From positions 9,603,245 to 9,667,244 of the forward strand of contig NC_051119.1 of the NCBI RefSeq assembly GCF_014839805.1: a DNA stretch of 64,000 nt, read 5' to 3'. Within the stretch, counting starts at the first letter, position 1; every line of letters begins with the position of its first letter. The position numbers and the translations under genes are program-made. Source of the stretch: Manduca sexta. Its lineage: Eukaryota > Arthropoda > Insecta > Lepidoptera > Sphingidae. The notes beneath the pieces were generated by a model. That model ran no database searches. It was given only the letters and a program-made list of their open reading frames with translations, and was not told the origin of the DNA. This document shows, in pieces, positions 32,501 to 43,600 of the stretch.

Positions 32501-35336
32501 ACACACAACAATAACTACTGTGATGTGCCTGCAACGCATTTTTTTAAACTGAGTTCCTGATATTTTTTATTTGTATTTAAAATCTATCCGTTAGCCCAAC
32601 TATTCAGCGGTTTCTGCTTCTATTTCAAAAATCGAAACATTTTACTAAACTTCAGCATTTATAATATTAATAAGACGCCTGTACTTTTACCATGACACAA
32701 CTCTTACGTTTATAGAGATCAATGCTTATAAGTACTCCGAGAGATAGAAATTTTCTACAGATGATAGAATGTAAAGTCGTAGCTACAAATCGAAGCAGTG
32801 TCTGTAAACGATGGCCTTGTTTTTGCAAGCATTGAAGGGAAACGAGCCCGCAAATAGAGTCCTACTAAGCCGGGTGCAAGTCCTATGCAAGAGAACAATG
32901 AGAAATTAATGTCGTTCCATTAAACCTCATTCGTCTCAAACTTAACTCAACGGGAACGTTCATTTACGCCAGACTCTTGTTTTTGTCTGTCATCGATTCA
33001 TAACTTTACTTAGTGACAATCGCCCCAAACTACGTACTTTGTCATAAAGGAAGTTTTAAATTCTTTATATAATTATATTAGACTAGCTTTTGCTCACGAC
33101 TGCGTGAAGGAGTTTTCTGGGATACATTTTCCGACTTACTCGATATGTATCGTTATAGTATGACCAAATTACACAAAATCATTATAAATTGTAACCTATG
33201 TGTTATTCAGATGTATACCCAATATTATTGTAAAGTTTCATCCAAATCTGTTCTGTAGTTTTTTCGTGAAAGAGGAACAAACATACATACATCCGTCCTC
33301 ACAAACTTTCGCATTTATAATTAGTATTAGATATCCTTTTCTTCCAGAAATCAACAATCATATTTCGAACACCGATTTCGTTCCATTTGCGTTTCTGTAT
33401 GCCCTACATTTAATATTTGTTGACTTTTTTGGACTCTTAATTTTACTTTCATCCTTAATAATTGCCACTAAGAAGGTAACTAACGTTTGCTCAAAAATAA
33501 CAGTCTAGTTCAAAAAGCTATTTTCATTGTCAAAATACTTTTAAAAAGTTTCATGCTCACATGGTGTTAAAATTACATATAAACTCAAATAAAGCTCTAA
33601 AAATCACTATTAACGGATATCTAAAATTTCCAGTTAATTAAGCAGCTGTTCATGTTTATTATTTACGAGCGCTTTAAAACCGTTTATGACAATTAAAACA
33701 TGTCGACATTTTTACTTTACGACCTCTAGCGTTCGATATTTAAATCAGTCAAGTTGTAAAATTAAATTATATTTTTATTATGATATTCTTTTTTATTGTG
33801 TTTAATATTTACGACGTGTAAAATGGTTTTTTAATTTTGTTCGGGTGGTCTTTGTGCTGTTAATGGGTTTTGGCGGGAACCGGTGCATTTTATTGTTTTA
33901 TAACTGTTGTTTAGATACAAATCTGAAACATGATTATAAAATAATGTTTTTTGACCATAACAAAACAGTTTTTAATATATTAGTTAATTTCTTAGTGATT
34001 GTTGAATAATTATGCTTGTCATTTTAACATGCGAATATTCTCTTGATATGAAAAAAAAGTTTATAGAGATGTTTGGATTAGAAGTAAATGCGGAAATGGC
34101 TACATCCATTTGAAGGTTGACATATTATATTTAGGCCATTTACCTGGATTAAAATATTATAGGCTACTTTTAATGCTTGAGAATATATACCTATGAAAGG
34201 TGTTTTACCACGAAACTTAGTTAACGAATAAATTAAGATGCCTCGATGGCATAGATGTATTACGATGCGACTGCAGTACTGAGTTCTCGGGTTCAATCCC
34301 CGGGTCGGCCAGTGATATTGGATTTTTTCCTTCATATCAGCCCTAAATCTGGAATTTGTGTCTCGACCCACTGTCCTCATGGAACGGAATACATACGCCA
34401 GAAAGATTGTGCACCAATTATACCTCCGCCTACTCCTTCGGGGATATTAAGTTTGAGTGTGTGTGAGATAATTTCACATATTTTTGATACAGGTGATTAC
34501 CTAAGGGACAAGTACGAGGGTGCGACAGAAGTGAAGGTGTCGCGTCGAGGCAAGCTGAGGCTCAGCAACCCACACTACAGCCTGCCCACTGCGCAGGACT
34601 TGGTGTACCTCGAGGAATCACCTAACTACTGCGTCAGGAACGAGTCCTTGGTGAGATTATGACTACGTTAGTGGCGAAGGGTCAATACAACCGAATTCCT
34701 GTCGGCTTCACTTTTGTAATTTATGTCAACTATTAAAATAAATGATATTATTAACAAATAGTTAATATTTATACTATCATGAGCCAAAATCTAATTATAA
34801 TTAGGATTTATGTCGGCTTCCCTTTCGAAAAATTGCATCCTTCGCCACCGCTAAGCTAGTGTCAGCTTCAAAGTAACTGAACATATTCGAACCATTAAAC
34901 TCTTCTACACATTATCTTCAATTGTATCCCTATCATATCATGGGACGGAGTACACGCGGCAAAAAATGGGCGCACCAGTTGCGCCGCGGCTTACCCCTTT
35001 CAAAATAAAAGACTAGCGTGCGTGTGTGTAACAAATCATTATTTTTAAAAGTTTGGTTAAAAAGATCAACGAACACACTAAAATGAAATTGTCAAGCATT
35101 ATAAAGTGACTTTGTTAACCCATCCAACATTATTCCAGGGATCTCAAGGTACTTCAGGACGTGAGTGCAACCGTACATCGTCAGGGATGGATGGTTGCTC
35201 GCTGATGTGTTGCGGCCGCGGATACAACACGAAACGTGTGGTGATCAAAGAGCGATGCCACTGCAAGTTTCATTGGTGCTGTCGCGTCGATTGTAATACT
35301 TGCGTGCGTTCCACCGAGCTGTATACTTGCAAGTAG
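14276..35336 (+). CDS. Wnt5: Wnt5-type secreted signalling protein (six exons; 5' exon missing)
   Basis: Wnt proteins are secreted lipid-modified ligands for Frizzled and Ryk/Derailed receptors. Coding exons read here are 14276-14532, 21920-22100, 30016-30127, 31262-31364, 34493-34650 and 35139-35336. Each has GT-AG borders, and phases match at all five joins (1, 2, 0, 1, 0), giving an open frame of about 335 residues ending at TAG 35334-35336. Landmarks in order are [53 protein letters not shown] (acylated serine), [35 protein letters not shown] and [13 protein letters not shown]. The order and wording fit Wnt5 better than Wnt1, 6, 7, 9 or 10. The first exon begins mid-frame after an acceptor and carries no signal peptide, so at least one 5' exon is missing or unrecognised. 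Introns hold many SINEs and MITEs. Confidence 0.93.
15222..15570 (+). repeat. SINE family B, long form
   Basis: Head tttcagtggcgtaattgtaa, B box ggttctgatttcgaatcccg region, long tail with agccgttggtcctgcgcctg and ggccgccgtgacctaaactc. Confidence 0.8.
15748..17001 (+). repeat. SINE family B, long form, interrupted by a LINE
   Basis: The head at 15748-15948 and tail at 16818-17001 together make one complete element. The break occurs at gccgttggtcctgc, duplicated on both sides of the inserted LINE. Confidence 0.85.
15949..16817 (+). mobile_element. 5'-truncated non-LTR retrotransposon (R1/I-like), frameshifted
   Basis: GC-rich insert with a poly(A) tail (about 16800-16817) and 14-bp target duplications at 15935-15948 and 16818-16831. 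The frame from 16012 encodes the C-terminal end of a reverse-transcriptase polyprotein, including the zinc-knuckle-like [23 protein letters not shown]-rich slip near 16350-16365 moves the following basic region ([20 protein letters not shown]) into another frame, so the copy is dead. No reverse-transcriptase core is present. Confidence 0.85.
17712..18215 (-). repeat. SINE family A split by a 178-bp MITE
   Basis: The SINE tail (aataatatcagccct) resumes after the MITE at gtattatatacttgcccact and runs to ctaggctatcgccgct. Removing the MITE and one CT restores the standard SINE. Confidence 0.85.
17731..17908. mobile_element. MITE with GGGCCyTTATTCT termini, copy 1
   Basis: 178 bp; ends gggcccttattctgtat and atagagaataaagccc are inverted repeats. 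A CT dinucleotide flanks both sides (17729-17730 and 17909-17910). It is about 95% identical by eye to copy 2 at 35360-35537. Confidence 0.85.
18460..18732 (-). repeat. SINE family A, degraded
   Basis: tatcaaccctgtattatact to catctaggctatcgccgct with a gap in the middle (the acaaagaatacacacatg region is missing). Confidence 0.75.
19166..19485 (+). repeat. SINE family A, near full length
   Basis: agcggcgatagcctagttgg, B box ggttcaaatccc, through ctctcagtagtaaaggaggc to acagggctgatatta. The best single representative of the family in this window. Confidence 0.9.
20840..21010 (-). repeat. Dispersed A-tailed repeat, second copy
   Basis: gcttaccattcgcctaatgg and catcccaagacataagatgt are the complement of the 1425-1670 copy. 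Confidence 0.65.
21920..22100 (+). CDS. Wnt5: Wnt5 exon SRETAF to GYK
   Basis: Enters in phase 1 and leaves in phase 2 at GTAAGT. It encodes [20 protein letters not shown], the [16 protein letters not shown] segment close to vertebrate Wnt5, and [13 protein letters not shown]. It is strongly GC-rich against the AT-rich introns, as expected of a conserved exon. Confidence 0.93.
25078..25242. mobile_element. hAT-like MITE, CAGTGGCGAAA termini, copy 1
   Basis: Ends cagtggcgaaag and ttttcgccactg are inverted repeats. Flanks ctgctcgt and ttgcacgt match 6 of 8, a decayed 8-bp target duplication. A related element lies at 34669-34856. Confidence 0.7.
27386..27751 (+). repeat. Pair of 100-bp direct repeats 267 bp apart
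   Basis: catccattaaaataatttaa through attattaaacctgtgtgtaa occurs at 27386-27487 and 27653-27751 with few differences. Between them is a repeat (accgccttcaaaaaccactc) whose complement is seen near 7890-7990. Confidence 0.8.
29160..29415. mobile_element. TTAA-flanked MITE with 40-bp terminal inverted repeats
   Basis: TTAA at 29156-29159 and 29416-29419 flank a 256-bp element. Its ends share ctcaaggtccattttcatac in inverted orientation (about 36 of 40 positions). A second palindrome (aatcatggatatttctgcct and its complement) lies at its centre, 29307-29372. The TTAA duplication points to a piggyBac-type mechanism. Confidence 0.85.
30016..30127 (+). CDS. Wnt5: Wnt5 exon, [10 protein letters not shown] to NEAGRR
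   Basis: The split Lys codon from the previous exon is completed here, then [14 protein letters not shown] and [15 protein letters not shown] follow; the donor is GTAAGC. FVDxRERER is a Wnt5 signature. The open frame across the 112 nt and the fit of both phases make the call firm. Confidence 0.92.
31136..31307 (+). repeat. 86-bp tandem duplication across a Wnt5 splice acceptor
   Basis: Copy 1 is 31136-31221 and copy 2 is 31222-31307. They differ at one base: T31176 in copy 1 against G31262 in copy 2, the first exon base after AG. Each copy holds the same intron end (ataataattgcag) and 46 nt of coding exon. Short homology (tc-ca) surrounds the junction. From the copy 1 acceptor the frame reads to CKCHGVS, runs into the copied intron and stops at TAA after 7 more residues. 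Confidence 0.95.
31262..31364 (+). CDS. Wnt5: Wnt5 exon with the acylation-site hairpin
   Basis: Encodes [20 protein letters not shown], then [14 protein letters not shown], and leaves at GTGAGC in phase 1. The serine in CHGVSGSC corresponds to the palmitoleoylated residue added by Porcupine in other Wnts and needed for Frizzled binding. The acceptor and first 46 nt of this exon are duplicated in tandem just upstream; only this downstream copy continues into the full exon. Confidence 0.92.
31365..34492. other. Wnt5 intron before exon 34493
   Basis: Mostly AT-rich. A retroelement 3'-end repeat in reverse orientation (ttttttcgtgaaagaggaac) is at 33070-33335 and a SINE B at 34239-34467. No coding exon was recognised. 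Confidence 0.55.
34239..34467 (+). repeat. SINE family B, short-tail, abutting a Wnt5 acceptor
   Basis: atgcctcgatggcatagatg, B box ggttcaatcccc, tail tactccttcggggatattaa. It stops about 25 nt before the exon at 34493. Confidence 0.85.
34493..34650 (+). CDS. Wnt5: Wnt5 exon, [10 protein letters not shown] to CVRNESL
   Basis: Encodes the linker and [20 protein letters not shown] of the Wnt C-terminal half. The donor is GTGAGA in phase 0. A tRNA-derived SINE ends about 25 nt before the acceptor (see findings). Confidence 0.92.
34669..34856. mobile_element. hAT-like MITE, GTGGCGAAGG termini, copy 2
   Basis: agtggcgaaggg and ccttcgccaccgct are inverted repeats; an internal gtcggcttcmcttt motif occurs twice. 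It lies 18 nt after the donor of the preceding Wnt5 exon. Confidence 0.65.
35139..35336 (+). CDS. Wnt5: Wnt5 terminal exon, cysteine-rich C-terminal domain
   Basis: Begins [10 protein letters not shown] and ends at the conserved final cysteine ...ELYTCK then TAG. It holds [15 protein letters not shown] and [13 protein letters not shown], the finger-loop cysteines that contact Frizzled. A MITE begins 23 nt after the stop codon, so the 3' UTR starts with transposon sequence. Confidence 0.94.
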   Translation, partial: GSQGTSGRECNRTSSGMDGCSLMCCGRGYNTKRVVIKERCHCKFHWCCRVDCNTCVRSTELYTCK

Positions 35337-35359
35337 GGTGCCGTTAAATTAGGTCAACA

Positions 35360-35537
35360 GGGCCCTCATTCTGTATGATAGTGTAAACGCGTAACGCGGC
35401 CGTGTCATGTTATCTTCGAGAAATGTGCGTGGAATGGTATTCTGTAAGTTAAATTTCTATAGTCCTAAACATGACGCGTTGTGTTACGTGCTTGTTACGC
35501 ACTGTTAAAATAACGTGCGGGATAGAGAATAAGGCCC
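35360..35537. mobile_element. MITE with GGGCCyTTATTCT termini, copy 2, in the Wnt5 3' UTR
   Basis: 178 bp, the same length as copy 1, flanked by CA on both sides (35358-35359 and 35538-35539). It begins 23 nt after the Wnt5 stop codon. Confidence 0.85.
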
Positions 35538-35539
35538 CA

Positions 35540-37604
35540 GATATGAAAATATCGATAACTGAGATGAAGTAATATATAAAAAGTAGGATCTTTTTAAATT
35601 TAAAACCTGTCAAACTAAATACAACAGGGGAATTGAAATATTTTAAAACGAATTTCCATTTTTGAATATGGGACTGAGTACTGATTGAGTTCGTCTTTAA
35701 AACGCACAGAAAGAAATAGAGCGTGCTGTGCGCAGCGAATGATGCGTTTAGGCGCCGCGCAATGTTTACTTGTTGTAGAAAACACTCCACCACTATAAAA
35801 GCAGTTGCTTCGGACACTTCAGCAACAAGTTGACACGACGAGACGCCTTAAAGGAATTTGACACGCCTTACTAAAATTGGTTAGATATAATTACAACTTT
35901 GAAATGCGAATATGAAAGTATGGTCATAGGAGAAACATTCTATAAAATTGTTTTAAACTTATTATTTGTTTACCCTTATGTAATACAAATAAATATATTA
36001 ATAAAATGGTGGACGAATCTTAAGGTGACCACATACGTTCAATTTCACATCAGTCCAAACTGTCATTTAGTTTCAGATTCATCGTGTAATACAGAGGCCA
36101 TACTAAGATAACGTTTACATACATTACCTATCGCAATAAAAATAGCTACGTCGTTAAATAAAATCTAATCTATATTTAAACAAATTTTGTTAATGCGTAA
36201 ATTAGAAACATAAGCTATTAGTTTAGTCTCAGCATAATGCATATTGATAGATTCAATAGCATTAATTAAATATTTGGTAAAACTGATCCAAACATACGAA
36301 TTGACTTGTCAGTTTGAACGTCTATAGGTCATAATGATTTCTCACCTTTTCGGTTGACCAACACCTCAGTCCGCCCTGTGGCCACGAAGGCTGCAGTCTT
36401 CGGAACGTAGGGAGAAAGTAATAATATAAAAACCACGATAAATTCTGTAAAATAGTTTTATTTAATGTCTATGGGTCTCCTAAATAACAGTACTTAAATA
36501 GATTTAGATATTATATCTAAAATCTTTGACCTAAACTTATTAACGTAGTATTACTGCTTGTAATGTAATCACACGTTATGATCTCAAATTAGATTTAATT
36601 ACCGTAATTAGAGTAATTGTAGTTAACTGTTAATGTACTGAAAATCAATTTGAAACATTCCTTCAGTGTAATATGGCGTAAATAGCAATTAGAACGTGTT
36701 GTAATATATTATAAAGAGGCTAAGTTTTAAGAATAAATTATTTATTTCGAAAAAAAAACTATTTTACTCATCGTTATGACCTTTTCAGAGTTTTTTAAAC
36801 AGAAGATACCATTGATATACCTTTCCCAGACTTTAAAGATACTGTGAAATGCTCTTTTAATAGTATTAAACATTATTCCCAATAAATATGTACTGAAAAG
36901 TTGTAAATAATTTTCGACAACGTTTGTCAAAATCATGTATGTCAAAAGTATGTTGTGTTGTGCAAAATTATGTATTAAAATTACATATTACGTATTAAAT
37001 AGTCGTGGCATGACAGATTCTCTTCTGACCTCATGCCATACTGCCTACGCAGATGTAAATATAATGTTAAAAAGGTAGATAAAAACAGAAAACGATTTAT
37101 AATAATTCATATAATATTTATCTAAAATAAAATGATGGGCATAAACACATGACAACTTTATAACATCAAAAAAACAATTTATCACTATCAACAATGTCTT
37201 ATAATACAATGATCATAGGCTATAACCATAGAAAATGTACTGACCAATACCCACACAAAACGGACCACTCTGTTAGAAAGAGACGAAGTGATTGCGGCCA
37301 ATATTTGTCTTTTCTGTAGGCCAATAACATGCCTATATCCTATGACTATAGTCCGAACAATTGCTATCTTTCTCACACTCTTTTGTCCATATTGGTAAGA
37401 CGCACAGTTCATTTTCTACGTCAAAGTAATGGTTAGCGTCGACCGAGCGCCAAATCGAACCAAGTCGGATCCCTAAATCCCGTGTTTTATGTTCAGAAAC
37501 TAATTTCGAGAGGTATCATCCACGTTGAATATAATTTCACAGCGTCATTTCGTAAACGAGCCGATTACACTTGAATTTATCACAGGCAAAAGTATGACGC
37601 GTCA
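35540..37604. other. Convergent spacer between Wnt5 and the SAXO-like gene
   Basis: Holds the Wnt5 3' UTR beyond the MITE (AATAAA candidate at 35988-35993) and a dispersed repeat at 36358-36460 (cctcagtccgccctgtggcc). The rest is AT-rich sequence without recognised genes. Confidence 0.5.
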
Positions 37605-37687
37605 TTACGTGCAACACTCCGCTTTGGGGAATGTGCACGCGCAGGGGTCCGTCGCGATGCACTCCGCGGGGCAGATGCAGTCGCACG
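37605..37687 (-). CDS. SAXO-like terminal exon, cysteine-rich tail
   Basis: Acceptor TTTCAG then 83 nt encoding CDCICPAECIATDPCACTF and PKAECCT, stop TAA. It joins the preceding exon (donor GTATGT at 38894) in matching phase 1, forming GDCKPCDCIC across the junction. Without this splice the previous exon would read six more codons to a TAG at 38875-38877, an alternative shorter ending. Confidence 0.8.
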
Positions 37688-40600
37688 CTGAAACAAAATG
37701 GAAAAATAATACACTAGCAGCCGTTATCAATAAACATGTAGGGTACACTATTACAACACCAACATTATATAGGTACATCCGAACAAACGCAACATATAAT
37801 AAACTCCGATTTATCACTACATAGTATAAAACAAAGTCGCTTTCTCTGTCCATACCTTTGTATGCTTAAATCTTTTAAACTACGCAACGGATTTTGATGC
37901 GGTTTTTTTAATAGATGAGTGATTCAAGAGGAAGGTTTACATGTATAATAACATCCATTAAATAGTGGAGAAATATTGCACCCGTGCGAAGCCGGGCGGG
38001 TCGCTAGGATTTATATAAATTTAAATTTATCGTATCCAACGTGTCAGTTTTCATTAAGAAGGAACCCCAAACCTCCCTAAAAACAGTCCAAATCTTAATC
38101 TTCAATCTGATTTCGAGAATGAACCAATCAAAATAACTTATTTGAAAGCGTGTCAAAAACACTTGGTTCTGATTGGTCCATTTTTGAGATAGATAAAAAA
38201 AAACGTTTGGGATCGTTTATTGAAAATAGGGGAAAATGACAAGACGAGGAATCTGTCCAATTAATGATATGTAGTCATGCTTGCTTATAAACAGTATCAA
38301 TACCCTTCACATTCCAGTCTGTGTGATTCAATCCACAGTATTTACATCGACCATACTGTGCTTCAAACCAGTAACACAGCGTTTGTATACTGTGGCTCCA
38401 CTTCTTATGCAATTGTCTTTGCAGTTATCTCTGCAATTGTGGTAGCTAACCAGACGGACTAACCCCCAAAGGCAATTCTTCTGCGCTCGGTCTCAAATAC
38501 AAGCCCATGCACTTGGAGAAATGTGTCGCGGCCCTAAGCACACAATACAGTGTGTACCACATGGTTGCAATTACACATTGAGGCCTAAAGGGACCGCGAA
38601 CATATCCCCTCCGCCCATCCTTGACAGTTCCCATCCTTCCCACATTTCCTCCCTTACTCTCCACCAGGCCTCTACAGTCGTTATCCCGGAGGATTCCAGT
38701 ATCTCATTCGCAGATTTCCCCAACATTTGACTGCAGAGACGAATACTTAAAAAACCAGACGGTCTGTCTCATACAACAAACCTACCACTTAATGAATATA
38801 AATCACTTTTTATAGGCTCATCAAAAATAGACCACAAACATAGCTAATTAGAATACAAATTGAAATACCTCAAACTATGTGTTCAGATACATACGTTTGC
38901 AGTCACCATATGAGCAGGGGTCCATGTACTGCGTACAGTCCTCGCCGGGCGGCATGAACGACGACTTGTACACGGTGGTGCCCTCCAACTACAAGCAGAG
39001 TTATGGATCGAATTAGTTCCTTTCTTTAATGGGTACGAGGAAATGAACTCTGTACACCACACGGTAAGTGCTTATTTATTTATATATATTACATTTATAG
39101 ACATTACCATTACAGGTATTACCCCAATGCGATAATATCTTATACCGGTGTGTTTAAACAAAATACCATTACACAAGTATATGGCCTGCAAAGTGCAATT
39201 CAAGAGACCGTTGACATCACGCACCAGCTGATCTATCGCGCTATCTCTTTCTCACACACGCAATGTTATGGCCGATGACAATCGGTGACGTCACAGTTTA
39301 CTATTACTGTTATTTGACACCTATCTCATCCACAAAATATCAAAACTTTATAACTTACTTATTATTGTGTGGATTTCGAAAGTTCTTTTTCCGTTAGATT
39401 TTGGATGACATGTTTTTTTTTAATATCAAAAATATAAGTAAGTACCCTATTATTCGATAACGATTTTTTTCAGTTTTATCATGTTAGGAATCGCCAGCTC
39501 TCTAACATGTCTTCGATTACGCAAGCGGTCTTACACCCTGTATACTCACCCGCTGGCACGGCTTCTGGTACTGTCCCTTGCAGGCCCAGGGCGGGCGCTG
39601 CGGCGCAGGCGCGCACACCGGCTGATACGACATTTTCTGCGTCGTACTGCTCTCCATCTTGGCTGCACAGAACATGATGCACATCAAATAATATACAATT
39701 AAAAATCCTCGTAATATATATATCCTTGCCGAAAATGTAAATATCGTAATTTCAGCAACAAATTCACGTGCTACAAAGATGGCTTATATATCGTTAAATA
39801 TTTATAAATTATAGTTCACCGACTTAAATGATGAGTTCTTAATCTCATTCACAATCCAGTGCAAGATCCAAAATTATATTTCAGTTATTTGTTAAAAAGT
39901 GTACATTATTTTCCAATTATAATATTTACGTCATAGTAGTTTCACTGACCTGCGGGCTTCTCGTAGCATTTGACCGGGGCATACGATTCTGGCACCGGAA
40001 TTCGCCCAGGATCAATAAACGACATGCGGTTGATCGTACGATCTGAAACAATAGCACGACCAAGAAGCATACAAGAGACAACCCTACAGATTTGTGACGG
40101 AAAGGAATAATGAAATTTTCCACTTGGTGCCAACCCTATTGAAAGTCCAGGACTGAACTCAGTTTTAACTGTAAAAATATAATCTATTGTAAGCAAAATG
40201 TAAATCCGTGTATTGACCTTAACATAAGTGTATCAGATTGTGTCACTCTAGTATTAAGGGCTGTGGATTTTTAATAAATAAATTAGTAAAATCAAAGAGC
40301 ATATCTTATGAGTGGTTAGACACATAGTTGCATCTGCAATACACATCTATACTATTATATAAAGCTGAAGAGTTTATTTGTTTGTTTGTTTGTTTGAACG
40401 CGCTAATCTCAGGAACTACCGGTCCAATCAGAAAAAATATTTTTGCGTTGGATAGCCCTTTGTTCGTGGAGTGCTATAGGCTATATATCATCACGCTATA
40501 CCCAATAGGAGCGGAGCAGTAATGGCTAATCTCAGGAACTACCGGTCCAAACTGAAAAATTCTTTTTGCGTTGGATAGCCCTTTGTTCGTGGAGTGCTAT

Positions 40601-43600
40601 AAGCTATATATCATCACGCTATACCCAATAGGAGCGGAGCAGTAATGGCTATTCTTAGGAACTACCGATTCGAACTGAAAAATTATTTGTGTTGAATAGT
40701 CCTTTGTTTGTGGAGTGCTCAAAGTTATATATCATCACGCTAAGACCAATAGGAGCGGAGCAGTAATGGCTAATCTCAGGAACTATTGATTTCAACTGAA
40801 AAAATCGTTTTGTGTTGCATAGCTCTTTATTTGTGGAGCGCTATAGGCTATATATCATCACGCTATGACCAATAGGAGCGGAGCAGTTATGAAACATGTT
40901 GCAAAAACGGGGAAAATTATTAGTTTTGAGAGCTTCCGTTGCGTGCGCTGCGTAAACGGTTAAAGTTATGCAACAATGATTTATGACGGGATTGTTCCTC
41001 TTAAAAAGTTCTAAAAAATATATTATGAAACAAAGTCCCCTGCTACATCTGTCTGCCTGAACGTATTAAACTCAAAAACTATCCAACGTATTAAGATGAA
41101 ATTTGGTGTGGAGACAGTTAGACCCTGGGAAGAACATAGGCTCCCGGGAAACTACTTCTTTTATAACGAAAAACTTTAGCCTGAAAAACTTTATAACGCG
41201 GGTGGAGCCGCGAGCAAAAGCTAGTGATAAATAAATCTCTAGTCAAAACACGTTACGAATATTTTCCTTCCATTTGTAGTGTGCAAGTTGACACCTATAC
41301 TCACTCTCAAACGGTTGTTCCACACAATGGTATTTATTATCCGGCTTGAAGGACTCCCGTATAGCGGACGGCTTGGCGACGTAGTCGTGTCGCTGCGTGG
41401 TGATGTTCTGCATGGGGCCCTGACCCCACATGTCGTGGTGACAGGGCCGGATCGACTGAGTGATGCACACTGGGTTCGGCAAGTACGACAACTGAAAACA
41501 GATCAGATCATTAAAGTAACATACTTTCAAAGTTTTTTTTTTTATTATTGTGTTAAAGTATTTGCTGAAGTGGTACCTTGTTTTAGGGCCTATGCAGACA
41601 CGGTAACTGATTTATAAACGCCGAAGACGCGCTTCAAACCTGATTTAAACGCGTTGCATGACATCATAACGTGATCTGCTTTATAAAAGTTACCTTTTGC
41701 ACGGTGTCTCCTTCCATCTGGGCGGTGGAGGGGACCAAGTTGGGCGACGGCTTCACCGGCTGAGGTATCGACGCCGTGGCGGGCATGTAACTGAAGCAAA
41801 TCATATTTGACGTAGAAATAAATCAAGGTCCAGGGGACGTAATTGGTCATTTTCCTGGGGGATTCGTGTCCCACCATCTAAAAATAGTGACTTCTTAATT
41901 GCAGTAATTGGTAATTTGCCTGGGAGATCCGTATCCCACAGTCTACAAATAGTGACTTGTGTCTTCATAATTGCAGATGAGTAAATTCCTAAATAAAAAA
42001 AATCCACATAAAGTCTTTCTTAATGTATGGCTATAGTTTTTATTATAAATTATTTATATGCTTCTGTTCATATCTTGAGATGGGCATCACGAAACTATAG
42101 TGGCCACGGCCCAAATACCAACCCCTCTTCCTCCATAGCCCGTACTATTTAAACGGGATACCTGTTTTTGTAAATGGTCTGCGTTTCGAATCTCTTCGAC
42201 GCCGTCACGGGGTTGGTGCAGCTGTCCGGTATGATGGCGCGTCGGCGGCAGTCGCTCGCCGCGTCCAGGAAACTGGAATATCGTGACATGACAATTGCTG
42301 GTGGTGATATATTTGTATCTCCACTGATTTAGACCGATTGCCGTCGATTTTGGTCACTTCACCAGATGTAAAACCACGACAGTAGCCCACGTGGTTGTGT
42401 CGCGAAAATCGCCTCTATAACCAGCATAAATATATAGACTAGCGAGAGACAATCATCAGTCATCAATCAATAGGTCTGGATGCGACTACAATACATCGGA
42501 AGCTGTGTTATCATGTTTATCATGGTCGTAAAGAAATTTGGTACTGATAACAAGATGTTTATACATAATCAGTCTTACTTATATAAAAATTTCGCAAAGC
42601 TACGGTTAGTTAAAATACAAATTTACTTGATCAGGTGTAAGTCAAAACAGGCCATATGTCTCTTAATAAGGTTTAAACTAGAAACCGGTGATGTTTAACA
42701 ACTGTTTAAGCAATTCTTAATCAACTCTTAACTGCTATAACAAATTCATAAGTAAGACTGAATATATCTACTGAACTTTCTAAAGGAGGATGTAATAGTG
42801 TAACAAATCCTACCTCATGGTATACGTCGTGTTGGTGTCTAGTTTCTGACAGGGCTTCTGGTACTGTCCCTTGCAAGCCCATGGCACTGGCTCCTTTGGT
42901 AAGATCTTTAAAAACCAATACCTATATTACTAACGGCTTACAAATTTGATACAAGAAGCAATATCATAACTTCTAGAAATAAAATAGTGTCGACTCTTAG
43001 ATCTAGCTGTAGCGTCTATAGATATAGAATGGACAATCCTGGGTGAGATTTCCAGATTGCGCAACACTTAAAAGTTTTTCTTACACTATTTACCCAAAAT
43101 TGTTCCAGAATCTGCTAGCGCGATATGAGTAAAGCTTATAACCTAAAAATAGCCGTACACAAATATTATAAAACACTTATTCTTATTATGGTTACTTCAA
43201 TACCTGGTTGGGCATGAAACTCATCTTGTGCGTGGTACTGCCGTCCATCTTAGCGGCCGGCTTCTCATAGCAGCGCTCCGGGGCGAACGACTTGGTCGGC
43301 GCCATCCGCTCCGGCGGCACGTAAGACAGCTTGTTTATCGTGCGATCTGCAGTCACAATGAACAAATAAGCTTTTTATACTATTCTAATCCTCTGATCTA
43401 TTCTAGTATATTCGTATCTCTATTACAAACTATATTCGATTCCAGTTCAGCCATGCTGCCTTGTTTATACGGGGCTACACGTCAAAGCAACTCCACTGTG
43501 ATAGTATGTGAAGTGACGTTCGATTAGATTATCGTAGACGACAGATGATTATCCTTTGCCAGTCGACACCATGCCCTGTTAGAAACCGAATATACGCAGG

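Noticed and set aside
38446..38730. Small proline-rich gene
   Set aside because: The same sequence recurs at 9256-9500, so it is a dispersed repeat.
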